Source of the DNA: Bremia lactucae
Taxonomy: Eukaryota; Oomycota; Peronosporomycetes; Peronosporales; Peronosporaceae
NCBI RefSeq assembly: GCF_004359215.1
Contig: NC_090611.1
Span: 4,573,911 to 4,629,306 of the forward strand
Length of the DNA: 55,396 nt
Reading direction: 5' to 3'
Both the position numbers and the translations under genes were made by a program. Within the stretch, counting starts at the first letter, position 1; each line of letters begins with the position of its first letter. The notes beneath the pieces were generated by a model. The model made no database searches. It saw only the letters and a program-made list of their open reading frames with translations, and was not told the DNA's origin. Positions 34,546 through 44,388 of this stretch are shown piece by piece.

Positions 34546-35724
34546 ATGGAGCTGTCTCTAGACGAGTCGAATCGATGCCAGGAGGTCACGACTCAACTCT
34601 TAACTCGAACGTTAAACGACTGTGAAAAGCTCGGGCTTGAAACAACATGTCACGGAGCCCACGCGCACTTGGATAAAAAGCGCTGGAAAAAACTACAGTC
34701 GCAAAAGGACGTCACGATCTACGCGGATCGAAGTGCTACTTCCGCGTGGTTGCCCATCATGCGTCGTGAGGAGTGGAAGTGCCCGGTGGCCGTCACGGCA
34801 GTAGGACGAATGGAATGCTCGCTCGACGACGTGCTCTTTTCGTTAATGGTTCCGAATTCGGCATCCCAGCGACTTCGAAGTTTTCTCATGGATCGACGAC
34901 CCGAGCGGAATTGTCAATTAGTGCCTCTTGTAACACCGACCCCAGAGCGTCCGTTTGAATTTCTAGCCATCTCTCGGTTTGTGAATGCCCAGTATTCCGA
35001 ATGGCCTCTTATCTTTCAAACAATGAAAGAAATGGTGGTGGTCATTGCAACGGGTAAAATCAATGCCATGCATGGAAAACGCTGTGGCTACGAATTAGTG
35101 CAATCGATTTCTTTAAACCACGCATCGTCAATGCCACGAGCTCGTGTCGTACAAACTCGAGTGTTCTGGGAACAATCCGATGGCTCGATTGCAATTTATA
35201 CAAAACTCATTGTCGACGCAAAACATCGAATTGCCGACTCGGTGACGCAACTGTTAATGGGCCGCGAACTTCTCGGATTCTGGAAATATGTACCCCGTAG
35301 CCTCGAAACCAAGAAATTGTGGTGGTGTGTCAAGAATAAAAAAGCGTTGATTCACACGCTTCGGACGTTTAGTGTATCATACGACAATGACGAGTCCATG
35401 ATTTGTAAATTACGACCAAAGACATTGCCTTCTAAAAAAGCGGTAGCTCGACGGCAATGCGAATTTTGTGACACACGATTGTGTCACGGTTCCAAATGCC
35501 GCGTGACGTGCCACTTGACCATGGTGCTTAGTAGTGACACGGGATTCCTCGAGCAGACATTAGTCGTTTGTTTACGCTGTGCGGCATTCGTACGAAGTCG
35601 GAATTCCGGCGCCATTGCTCGATCATTGCTGGATGATTTGGAACAAACTTCCTTTCGAAGTGCGTTGTCGTATACAAAAGTAGTCATCCGAGGAAAAGAA
35701 AGAACCTCGGTAAAATCGATTTAG
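34546..35724 (+). CDS. START-like protein with C-terminal Cys cluster (392 aa)
   Basis: A single open frame without introns. Residues about 35-265 look like a START/Bet v1-type lipid-binding fold as found in large oomycete families: ALHxKKRW-type start (DKKRWKKLQSQKDVTIYADR), a VTAVGRMECSLDDVLFSLMV segment, then RPFEFLAISRFVN and a final amphipathic helix (KHRIADSVTQLLMGRELLGF). Residues about 306-350 contain a Cys/His-rich cluster (CEFCDTRLCHGSKCRVTCH...CLRC) resembling a degenerate FYVE or other zinc-binding module. Ligand unknown. The next gene follows 144 bp downstream on the same strand. Family placement comes from pattern recognition and should be tested by profile search. Confidence 0.65.
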   Translation: MELSLDESNRCQEVTTQLLTRTLNDCEKLGLETTCHGAHAHLDKKRWKKLQSQKDVTIYADRSATSAWLPIMRREEWKCPVAVTAVGRMECSLDDVLFSLMVPNSASQRLRSFLMDRRPERNCQLVPLVTPTPERPFEFLAISRFVNAQYSEWPLIFQTMKEMVVVIATGKINAMHGKRCGYELVQSISLNHASSMPRARVVQTRVFWEQSDGSIAIYTKLIVDAKHRIADSVTQLLMGRELLGFWKYVPRSLETKKLWWCVKNKKALIHTLRTFSVSYDNDESMICKLRPKTLPSKKAVARRQCEFCDTRLCHGSKCRVTCHLTMVLSSDTGFLEQTLVVCLRCAAFVRSRNSGAIARSLLDDLEQTSFRSALSYTKVVIRGKERTSVKSI

Positions 35725-35868
35725 GTCCGTTGATCTTTTTTTTTTATTTTAGGACGACTTTTTTAAAAAAGTAGAAATAAATGGAAATTAGTACCAATTT
35801 GGTAGTAAAAAGTGGGATTGAAGTCGTCCGTTGCGCACTTCAACTTGTGACTCAGAATAGCCACAACG

Positions 35869-36539
35869 ATGACTAAGATTACCAACTTTATGCGCATGAC
35901 CAAACCATTGAAGGCGCACGATAAAAAGGGTACTCGATCACCTGTAGTGAAGAAGCAGCGTCTGAGCAAGCACGAGGTGATCTCGTCACCAATTGAAGTG
36001 GCAAGGAGCGACGAAAAATCGGACGTTTACATCCCGACATTCATTTACGAGGTACAAAAACTCGCGACGTCGAGTCGGAAGGTGAAATATTAATTGGTTA
36101 CATATGGAATATATTTTTTTTAGACGGTCAAGTACAAGCGGGAGCATGAAACGCACAATGTACCGAAAGAAATGCAAACAATTGTTGCGTATATCAAAGT
36201 AAACAATAGCATGTCGACCAATATGTGACTTTACTAATTTTATTGACCTGATGCCACATGATTTCGCAGAAATATTACATCGTGCCAAAAGATTTTGAAA
36301 TTAACAAAAAGGTACGGTCGCTACTGCTTGAGTTCATACCAGAATTCATGGAACAATCGTCTGTTATTTAGTTTGGCTGTCACAGTGGATTAACGTACGA
36401 AACACGATTAGCAAGAGCGTACGAAATGGGTCACCTCTCGCTCAAACAATTCAATAAGGGTCCAAATTTAAGAAACCCCATCTGCTTGACTTGTGCCACC
36501 GTGGGCCACACGCGCAAAACCTGCCCAAATGGCTTTTGA
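35869..36539 (+). CDS. Small basic zinc-knuckle protein (155 aa)
   Basis: Four exons: 35869-36051, 36124-36198, 36270-36311, 36372-36539, all phase 0 with GTAC/GTAA donors and TAG/CAG acceptors. The N-terminal half is basic (MTKITNFMRMTKPLKAHDKK; SPVVKKQRLSKHE), the middle has a TYETRLARAYEMGHLSLKQF helix, and the C-terminus is a CCHC knuckle, CLTCATVGHTRKTC (C-x2-C-x4-H-x4-C). CCHC knuckles usually bind single-stranded nucleic acid. It is a host-type spliced gene, not a gag, because every exon junction is clean. Its stop lies 13 bp from the stop of APC2 on the other strand. Role unknown. Confidence 0.75.
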
Positions 36540-36552
36540 AAAAATTGGTCGA

Positions 36553-39362
36553 CTATTGTATCAATTGATACTGACCGCCCACGATTTCCAGCTTGCCACG
36601 ATTGACCAGTTTTTCAAGAACGACCGAGAGCCCCGAAATTGTTTTCGTGTCTGAATATAAAATCAATACAATTTCTTAGATACAGGGAGAGCTCTGATCC
36701 CGTATTCGTAATATACGCACAGGGTTGCGCTCCACTTCGTGCGAACGTAGCCAGCATATTGTGAATCTGTTGAATCGTGAGCGACCCAAAGTTCGAGAGC
36801 ATACCAACGAGGTAAGATTCAAGAAGCTGGAGATCCTCTTGTGCCTGTGCATCGGAGGATACTGCAGTTTCTAGCTCTTCCACAATCGTGTTATCGTCAC
36901 GTCCTGTGCCTTGAAAAGAAGTACTCGCAATGAGCTCTGTGCGCTCCGTTGCGAAAGCTACAAGTCCGTGGTTAAGCCACACCGACACGTGCTTTAACAA
37001 TGCATCATTTGATACGTCGAGTTTCGCAGCAAGCGTCTCGACGCTCCATCGGCCTACACAAGCAACGCTAAGAAGCAGATAACGCTTTTTTGAAATCATT
37101 ACAAAATCGTACGCTGTGCTTCAAAGTATAAAATAATGGTAGCTTGGAGTGGTGATACGGTGAACTCGCGCTCTTCATTCTCGAGTTCAATTGACAGCTT
37201 TGTATGATACCACGTCGATGATCAGTATCCAGTGGGCGGCACGACAAAGCTACTCCCACACGCACCTGAATAGATCCAAGCGACGGACTCCACACTAAAG
37301 CACGTGGATTTCGTAGCACGTGGTACGCATCTTTGAATGCATTGAGATCGTGCATGATTTTTGGATGCAGTGTAAAGACTTCGCCTTGCAAGGGCGGCCA
37401 AAATTGCTGCGATACAATTGTCGCATCAACACGAGTACATGCCACTTGACTCCCTGTCTTGCTTCCCGCAGTGGCCGCAGAGTTCTGTATTATCGACTGG
37501 ACATTCGGATTGAGACGCTTGGAGTCGTCTATATCACGCACCATGATCTCGCACTGTTGCAAGCTATCTTCACCAAATCGCAGCTTTAATAACTCGAGTG
37601 TTTGCACATCGCGATCGGTATTAAAGTCGCGATTCTGCAGTAGCTTATCGGCGAGCATCATTCGATATTCATTCACAAAGAGCTCACGACTTCCGTATAT
37701 ATTAACCTTTAAACAAAAAAAGCAAACGCTTGGATCAAATGTTTGCTGGAATGAAAGGTTTGATGCCTATCAACGTACCAAGATTTTTAAAATATCCTCA
37801 CTGCTTCGACTAAGAGATGTTTTCGTTGGATCTGCTTCAATCGGATCTGGTTCCCACGAATCCGGCGAAACATCCTGCATGGAGTTAGTCAAGTTATTAT
37901 TCAATAAGGCTACTGATATCCACGTGACGTCACCAGATTTTACCTCGTCATCGTCACTATCATCGTCGTAAGGAATCAACCGCATATTATCCCGGCGCAA
38001 TTCTTCAAACAGATCACCACTTTGGTCATCCGTAAGACTCTGGACGATGCAGCGCACGGTGTCTTTTCGTTTTCTCAAGTACTAGAACCCAAAAAGTATC
38101 AGTACTTCCAAGCATCGCAATCCGTCTGTCGTCGCTACTACTTTCATTACCTCTTTAATGGGGCCGCTCAAGGCTTCCAACATCACTCCTTTGGGATCGA
38201 GAAGTCGGAATGCCTACCAACAAACAGCATCAAGTAATTTTACGATTCATCGAGTTGACAAAGTTACTACCTTGATAGTTGATACATAGATATCAAGAAT
38301 CGCTGATGTATTGGCTCCTGGCTGCAGTAATCGTGACTGCAATGCTTGCCGAAACTTGTATACAAGTTCCCGATGCTGCTGTGTCTGATCAATACATTGC
38401 CGTAAATCTTCTAGAGCGGGTACACTGCACAATATACAATTCCCGTCATGGCCTTTACAAACACATAGTTAATACGAATTCTACCTGTCGGGAAATTCTT
38501 TGATCATTTCAAATAATTGCGTGATACGTAGACTGGCAAATTCCTGTACAACTTGTCGCGATAATTCTTCACGCCACTTTTTCAGAATAGTTGTATCATT
38601 TGTCTCCAAGACATTCTCGAGCCATGGCACCAAATCCGAATGAGCCCACCGCTCAACTTCTGCTAACAACAGCTCATCGTACACTTCACCACAAATTGAC
38701 AAGACTTCCTTCTTGATCTGTGAATGCAGCACTTGCAGCAGCACCGGTTCAGCCAAATGAAACCATTGCAATTGCATCAATGACTGTCGAATGGGTCTCG
38801 CGTCAAAAACTTGAGCTTTTTCTTTGCCTCGAAACCTGTGAAAACTCATAGTAAAGAAAATAAGCAATAGCTCTTCAAACTTTTCAACCAATCGCAAGTC
38901 GTCGAAGACCCGAAGGCGAAAGTGCAGTTGCAATTCTTGCAACATGCGCTGTTGCGTATTCTTAAGTTGCACGTGATCGTCAAAAAGACTTGCGATTTGG
39001 ACACAGTGTGAAAAAGCGTCCTCGGCAAATTGCAACGCAAGCATTAACTGCTGCGCACACAGCAAGGCAAATTGTCGGTGTCCACGTCTACTGTTGCTGT
39101 TATGCGCATATTCAGCGAGTAATTGATCGAAAAAACTCCAGAATGGTGGGACGACGTCCGAACGCAACCAATAGCCGAGTCGCTGCAACAACATTTGACG
39201 CAGAGGCTCGTGACGTCCACGGGCAACTGCGGTCTGGATGATGTTGCATAGACGATCACTGTTACATAAAAATTCCGTGGAAGGATCGTCTTCAGGTTCG
39301 TGGTCGAATGCGAAAAGTTTCCGCCACAGTAGCTCGCGGTCCACGCGCAAGACACCGCTCAT
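36553..39362 (-). CDS. APC2: Anaphase-promoting complex subunit 2, cullin-like (784 aa)
   Basis: Eight exons, minus strand: 38485-39362, 38271-38424, 38151-38213, 37779-38081, 37266-37706, 37113-37197, 36721-37053, 36553-36650; every junction keeps frame. Hallmarks of APC2: the LLQPGANTSAILDIYVSTIK and FRLLDPKGVMLEALSGPIKE segments, a RKRKDTVRCIVQSL helix, the cullin signature NIYGSRELFVNEYRMMLADK with LELLKLRFGEDSLQQCEIMV, and the C-terminal winged helix (WSVETLAAKLDVSNDALLKH) ending KLEIVGGQYQLIQ. APC2 pairs with the RING subunit APC11 as the catalytic core of the APC/C ubiquitin ligase that drives mitotic exit. The length is near the animal protein (about 820). An acidic insert (DDDSDDDE) is present. 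Confidence 0.95.
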
Positions 39363-39569
39363 GATTCGTTTTTTTTTTCAGTTTCTTACATCCTCATTCG
39401 CAACAATATTATAAAAAAAACACAAATTTTTTCGAACACAACGTGGTCTTGAAATTGTGAAAGTAGCTTTTCAGAAAATTAAAACCGATTCCGGGAGATC
39501 GATTTGTCAAAATCCAGCCTACTGTCATGCTTTCTCTAATAATTAGAATAAAAAATTGATTTTTTATCC
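39363..39569. promoter_or_regulatory. Shared divergent promoter, APC2 / DCAF4-like
   Basis: The 207 bp between the two ATGs is AT-rich with T- and A-runs next to both starts. No TATA box or strong initiator consensus was identified. The arrangement implies joint regulation of two ubiquitin-ligase genes. Confidence 0.5.
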
Positions 39570-41440
39570 ATGAAAACCCACGGTCGTCGGAAGAAGCGTC
39601 GTGCGGCCAAATCTACATCACAAACTGAAGACGTGGCTCGCCATAATTTTCTACAAGCTCTTGAAGCGCAGCGAGCCAATGCTCGCACTAAAAAGATTAC
39701 ACCAGATCGATCAAAGAGTGCTGTAGTTACACTTCCAGGCTTTTATTATGACGAGACCAAGCGTCGATACTTTCGCTGTACACCCGCGTTGAAGCTGCAG
39801 CAGCGTAAGCAAAAGGAGTTACAAAAGCAGTCGAGGCAAAATACGAACTCGATACCCGCGAGAACTCGTCGTGGAAAGGGCTACACTTGGGTGGCGTATA
39901 TGGCCCAGCGACAAGCAGACTGTGCTTGGAGTTCGCGACGTCGAGACACCCGAGAGCTATGGCCAAAATACTTATCCAACCTCGTAGTATGAAACACATA
40001 GCAAAGAAAGCGTGCGATGAAACTAATGCAAAGTTTGCATGAATTCTAGTCCTCTCAAGTCCTCGTGGCTCAAGATGGCAACCACGATGGCCGACTCACT
40101 GCATTGGCACTGCATTCCCAAGCCAGCAAGCTTGGAGCCGTTGGCGGTGCGTACACCAATGTGCTATGTCTATGGATCGTATTTATTGCAAAAGTCCTGT
40201 TGCTACAGCAAGTAGTGGCAAATTGCAAATTTTGGGGTTACCACGGTTACGCGGGTTGCAACTTTCTTCGCAACGTACCCTTTCTATTTGTGACTATCAC
40301 GTTGCTGGAATGATTACGTCATTACAGTGGCGTCCAGTGCAGGAGCATGATCTCCTGGTGTGCCACCTTGGAACTGCACATACTAGGACGGCATCTAGCG
40401 GTAGTGTGCGACTTTTACATATCAGTGGTCATGCGATGCAAACGAATGCATTATTACAGTCCAGTACACGAATGCAAGTACGAAGCTGTGTTGAGTTTGC
40501 CGTATTAAAAGTCGATTTTTAAAATAAATTTCTGAATAAATAGGAAATAAGCTTTGTGGATCCGTGGATTGCCAAGTGGTATGGTAATTTGATTTTTCGA
40601 GTAGAAATAAAGTGACCAAAAAATTAACACTGATTTGGTAGGAATCCTGCCGAAACGGGTAACTTTAGCATCGGATATGGCGGGTACATGCTACATTTTG
40701 GATACGAGTGGACAAAAAACGTAACCTTTGTAATTCTAGATCGTCGAAAGCTGCTTATGTCGACATTCAAGCTGAAAATGGGATTTTTCAATGTGCGCCA
40801 CGTGGAAGCCTCAGAAGCGACGTCCATGCTCAGAGTTTCTTTCCCACGGTTTGTAACTTTATACTCGTTAAAATGCTACAATTCATTCCTAATCGTTGAT
40901 TTTTCGTAGGGTACTATTATCTTGAATGGCACCAAATGTGGTGGCATCTGGGGATGGGATCGTCGAATCAATCGTCGAATATTCGAATCGAGAACCTTGG
41001 AACAACAATCTTTGGGAGCTATTGTTGATCTCCACGTCTTGACAGACTCTCGTCGTGTGGTCATTCAGCGATCGAGTGGAGAACTTCGATTATGGGATCT
41101 TCGGACGTGGAAACCAGTGGTGGAGTTTATACCGGGAGCACTTAATACATATGAGCCTCATTTGCACAGTGTAGTGGACCAGTCCGAGTCGGTGGTGGTC
41201 GCTGGGGGAGATCGACGACGACCTCTTGCAATTCATTGCTATAATTTACAACATGGAAGGCTTTTGACGTCTGTTCCTATGCGTGGCACATCCCGAGTTG
41301 AAAACGATTCAAGTGTAGTGCAACAAGTGGCATGTTGCGCAAGTCATGATGGGAATGACGGTCCAAAGTTTGACGTATGGGCGATTTCTCGCCACGATCT
41401 CTACGTTGGCAGGCGACAAATGAATGAAGAAATCGAGTAG
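39570..41440 (+). CDS. DCAF4-like WD40 protein, CUL4 substrate receptor candidate
   Basis: Exons: 39570-39983, 40050-40150, 40195 to about 40463-40477, about 40642-40720, 40740 to about 40850, 40910-41440. The last, first and second are firm; boundaries between 40460 and 40910 are uncertain. The N-terminus is basic and then holds TLPGFYYDETKRRYFR, the signature of the DCAF4/WDR21 family. WD-type strands follow (ITSLQWRPVQEHDLLVCHLG; VTLASDMAGTCYILDT; GTIILNGTKCGGIWGWDRR; SGELRLWDLRTWKPVVEF; the last with a WDxR motif used for DDB1 binding). DCAF4 proteins present substrates to CUL4-DDB1 ubiquitin ligases. It is divergent from APC2. Confidence 0.8.
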
Positions 41441-42043
41441 TTTAGACAGCGTTACTTCGAGACTTGTTACGAGAGTTCTTGCTTGCAGAACTTACTTGTT
41501 GATTGAGAGGGATCTTGAAGCAGGCGGGGGTGTTTCTACTTTGAAAGTTGTGGCTTTTTAGTAACGTCGTCAAAAATTTGGTAATTTCTCGATAGCTCTT
41601 GAGAAAAAGATTGTTGGTACGGTTTGGCTTGCCATGATAGATAAACACGTTAAAATGACAGCCATACAATATATTGTGGCAAATCTTCACTTTTAAAATA
41701 TATAGAATCAATATTTAATCTATTTTAAAGAAGAATGTGGTATTATAATGATCGTGAGTTTTCGTATACACGAAGATTAAATGTGGCAAAAAAGGAACGA
41801 GAGGCCATAAAATTATATTGGAACACTGTATTGTCTTTCATTGCCCAGTGCGTGAATTAATTGGATCTTTGGCACTTTCCTTATCTGTCGTTTGAAAAGT
41901 GTAAATAGATTTCTCTTTCGCCGATAGCCTAATCAACTGGACAACCAAAAAGAAGATCTACGAACTAACAGTTAAATTCGCTAAAGTAAAGATAAAAAAA
42001 GATCATGAGCACGATTTCTACTAAAAGAGTACCATCCTAATTA
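41441..42043. other. 3' flanks of two convergent genes
   Basis: About 600 bp between the stop codons of the DCAF4-like and zinc-finger genes. A minus-strand frame of 89 codons (41442-41711) is AT-rich and lacks any recognised motif. It is probably untranslated sequence. Confidence 0.5.
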
Positions 42044-44172
42044 TCAAATATAACCCGCACTTCCTCTGCCTTCCCACGCCATTGTAGTAATTTCATCCCC
42101 AAGGTCGACCGCAGAATCGTCATAGTAATTACTGCTAGTACAGCTTTTCGTCGTGGTGCCAGTCCGTCGAGTTGGCGTTTTCTTCACTTTCTTGGCTCGA
42201 ATTGCCTTCCCACCACCTGCGGTACCTTTGCATGAAATAAAAAAAAATAAAAGCAACAATAATAAGTTAATCTTCCATAATGAAAAAGTGTCAATTTTTA
42301 ATCCAAATGTTCACCTCGTCGTGGTGCAACTGTAGCTTTTCGTTTTTTCTTGCCACTTTGGTCTTCTTTTGCGTCATTGGTTTTTCGTGATTTAGACGAT
42401 TGTATGGCTTCTTTATTCGCAAGATTCCGCTTGCGCTGCTTTGACTGCGCTTGCCGAATCGCTAGGCGGTCAGCATATGACTTTTTCGACCTAAATTTGC
42501 TTACATTAACTTTCACAGTAAAAAAAAAATGGCTAAAATTGCTCGTCACCTTTGTCCGGCAAACATTTGGGTGTAACTTATGCAACATCCATAATCGCCA
42601 CGTAAATCTTCAATGCACATGAAATGCTTGAATTCTTTTAAATCAGATCGAACTGTCCGTGGGCATGGAGTGGTTACCGACAAGTAAGGCTGTTAAACGT
42701 ATCCAATATCATGCCAAAAAATGTAAGTAGCTATTACTGCATTCCATGTAGCCATTCTCACCTCATTGTCCGATATGTTGTCCACATCATCAGGCATCAC
42801 CTCTGCCACTTTTGTTGATATGTCGTCAATATATTGTGTCCTTGTCACGTACGGACGATTAAATTCACTACGTCAAAATATATATACAAAATTACAAAAT
42901 ATTGTCATTGGTGATCAATAAATAACTCCACGCGCCAATAATTGCCATACGTGATCGCACTCCCATCGCTTCGTTTGCAGAATAAAGAGGAAGGACTACT
43001 TGACAAATCAACAACGTTTTCATCGATAGCTTTGAAGATGGATGCAATGAATGTATCAGGAGAGAGACATGCAGCAACTTGTTCGTATTGCTTTTAAACG
43101 TACCCGCAGGTAAAATTGTATCACAAAGTTCACATCGTGAACTTCCAAAAGCGTTAATGTTGGTGCACACAGGACACTGAAAGCTTGGCTTCATTACTTC
43201 TGTTGATTCACGGCATCGTTGTTCTCGATTACACACTTCACAGTGCGTACTACAAAGAGCATTAATTGTTGCACATAGCGAGCATCTCCATCCTTCGTTG
43301 AAAGTGCTTTGGTCGGCCACTTTTCGTGAACACATGACACATTGCGTGACTTTAAATGGATTTACATTGGTACAACTAAAACACGTCCAAGTCTCCTGTT
43401 CGTCTTCTGAAGTGCTGCAATCAAGTCCTGCAGATTTTAATTTTTCTTCGATCTTTAATTCGTCAGTACAAAGTTTATTCGCCGGGACAAAAGGAACAAA
43501 TTCAGATGACGACGACACCCTTGTATCGGCCATGAATAAATCATTTTCTTGTCTATCACTAGTGCTTTGGATTTTAAGATTGTTTTCGGCTGCTGGAGTC
43601 GCAAAGACGGGTGCTTCCAGCCCCAGTAGATTAAAACACGGTTCGTCAACATCCATATCGATCTCTTCCTGTCTCTCTGTATCGATCGATAATGGTTCTT
43701 CCAATACATTCTTATTGTTGTAAGAAGTCGGTTCAATTGTAATGCTGTAGTTTGAGTCTCGCTGCGTCGATCTCAAGTCGTTGTGCTTCCGCCCTGGTGT
43801 GCCTGTTTCCACCAATTCCTTGTTCTCTAACGTCTCTGGGAATGCCATTACGTTCTGTCGCCATCTTTGACGACAATTATTTACTTCTAATCTTCTTTCT
43901 TGTCGCCAAGGGATAAAGGTTCCTGGACTGCTCTTGTCTTGCGGGAAGGAGCTAAAGAAAACGCCAGCACTTGGACGATATTGGAACTGTACTTCGGAAG
44001 CTTTTGCGGCGGCTATACTTGGCTCAGATGGCTGAGAAGCTTGCAGCTGAATATTAGGAGGCCTTTCATTGTCACAAGCTGCACAGCGCTTTTCTTTTGC
44101 CGCGTTCAGAAGCGTGCAGAGCGGACAACTCCACTCTTGGATGTTCACTTCGTGCTTTTTATTTCGCGCCAT
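42044..44172 (-). CDS. Protein with four RanBP2-type zinc fingers and a basic tail (583 aa)
   Basis: Six exons, minus strand: 43104-44172, 42951-43029, 42762-42867, 42550-42689, 42315-42490, 42044-42225, all in frame. Four RanBP2-type fingers of the form W/F-x-C-x2-C-T-x3-N-x6-C-x2-C: Cys 16/19/30/33, 264/267/278/281, 297/300/311/314 and 333/336/347/350. The first is at the extreme N-terminus, the other three are clustered. Between them is an acidic, Ser-rich linker. After the fingers come an acidic stretch (VAEVMPDDVDNISDNE), an uncharacterised conserved-looking block (RSDLKEFKHFMCIEDLRGDY), and a Lys/Arg-rich region with nuclear-localisation character (KQRKRNL; KKKRKATVAPRR). Such fingers bind ubiquitin, RNA or Ran; which applies here is unknown. 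Confidence 0.8.
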
Positions 44173-44279
44173 AAAAAATTCGCGCCATAAACGTTGAAAT
44201 TATTCCCCTCGCAAAATAGAGTGATATGATAGGACAAAACCCGTATGCACTTTCAAAACTTATTAACTTCCTTTACAAT

Positions 44280-44367
44280 TTCAGATTACGCAAATGGCTA
44301 TTTCAGATTACGCAAATGGCTATTTCAGATTACGCAAATGGCTACTTCAGATTACGCAAATGGCTAC
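44280..44367. repeat. Four tandem copies of a 22-bp unit
   Basis: Units at 44280-44301, 44302-44323, 44324-44345 and 44346-44367, each built of TTCAGATTACG and CAAATGGCTA(T/C); units 1-2 and 3-4 differ in the last base only. The array ends one base before the stop codon of the kinase gene and lies about 108 bp upstream of the start codon of the zinc-finger gene. Confidence 0.95.
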
Positions 44368-44388
44368 ATTATGCATCATGTAGCCATT
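44359..44388. other. Hairpin spanning the kinase stop codon
   Basis: AATGGCTACAT... at 44359-44369 pairs with ATGTAGCCATT at 44378-44388 (11-bp stem, 8-nt loop). One arm is the last 22-bp repeat unit, the other is the 3' end of the kinase coding sequence (codons for Glu-Trp-Leu-His). It may form in the mRNA end. Confidence 0.6.

Noticed and set aside
34257..34589. Minus-strand 110-codon ORF upstream of the START-like gene
   Set aside because: Overlaps the START-like gene start, no motif, no splice support.
41442..41711. Minus-strand ORF between convergent genes
   Set aside because: AT-rich composition, no motif; more likely 3' untranslated sequence.
43298..43723. Plus-strand 141-codon ORF over the zinc-finger gene
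   Set aside because: Opposite strand of a well-supported coding exon with four Cys-patterned fingers.
44280..44367. Direct repeats as a CRISPR-like array
   Set aside because: Units are contiguous without spacers and the genome is eukaryotic; it is a minisatellite.
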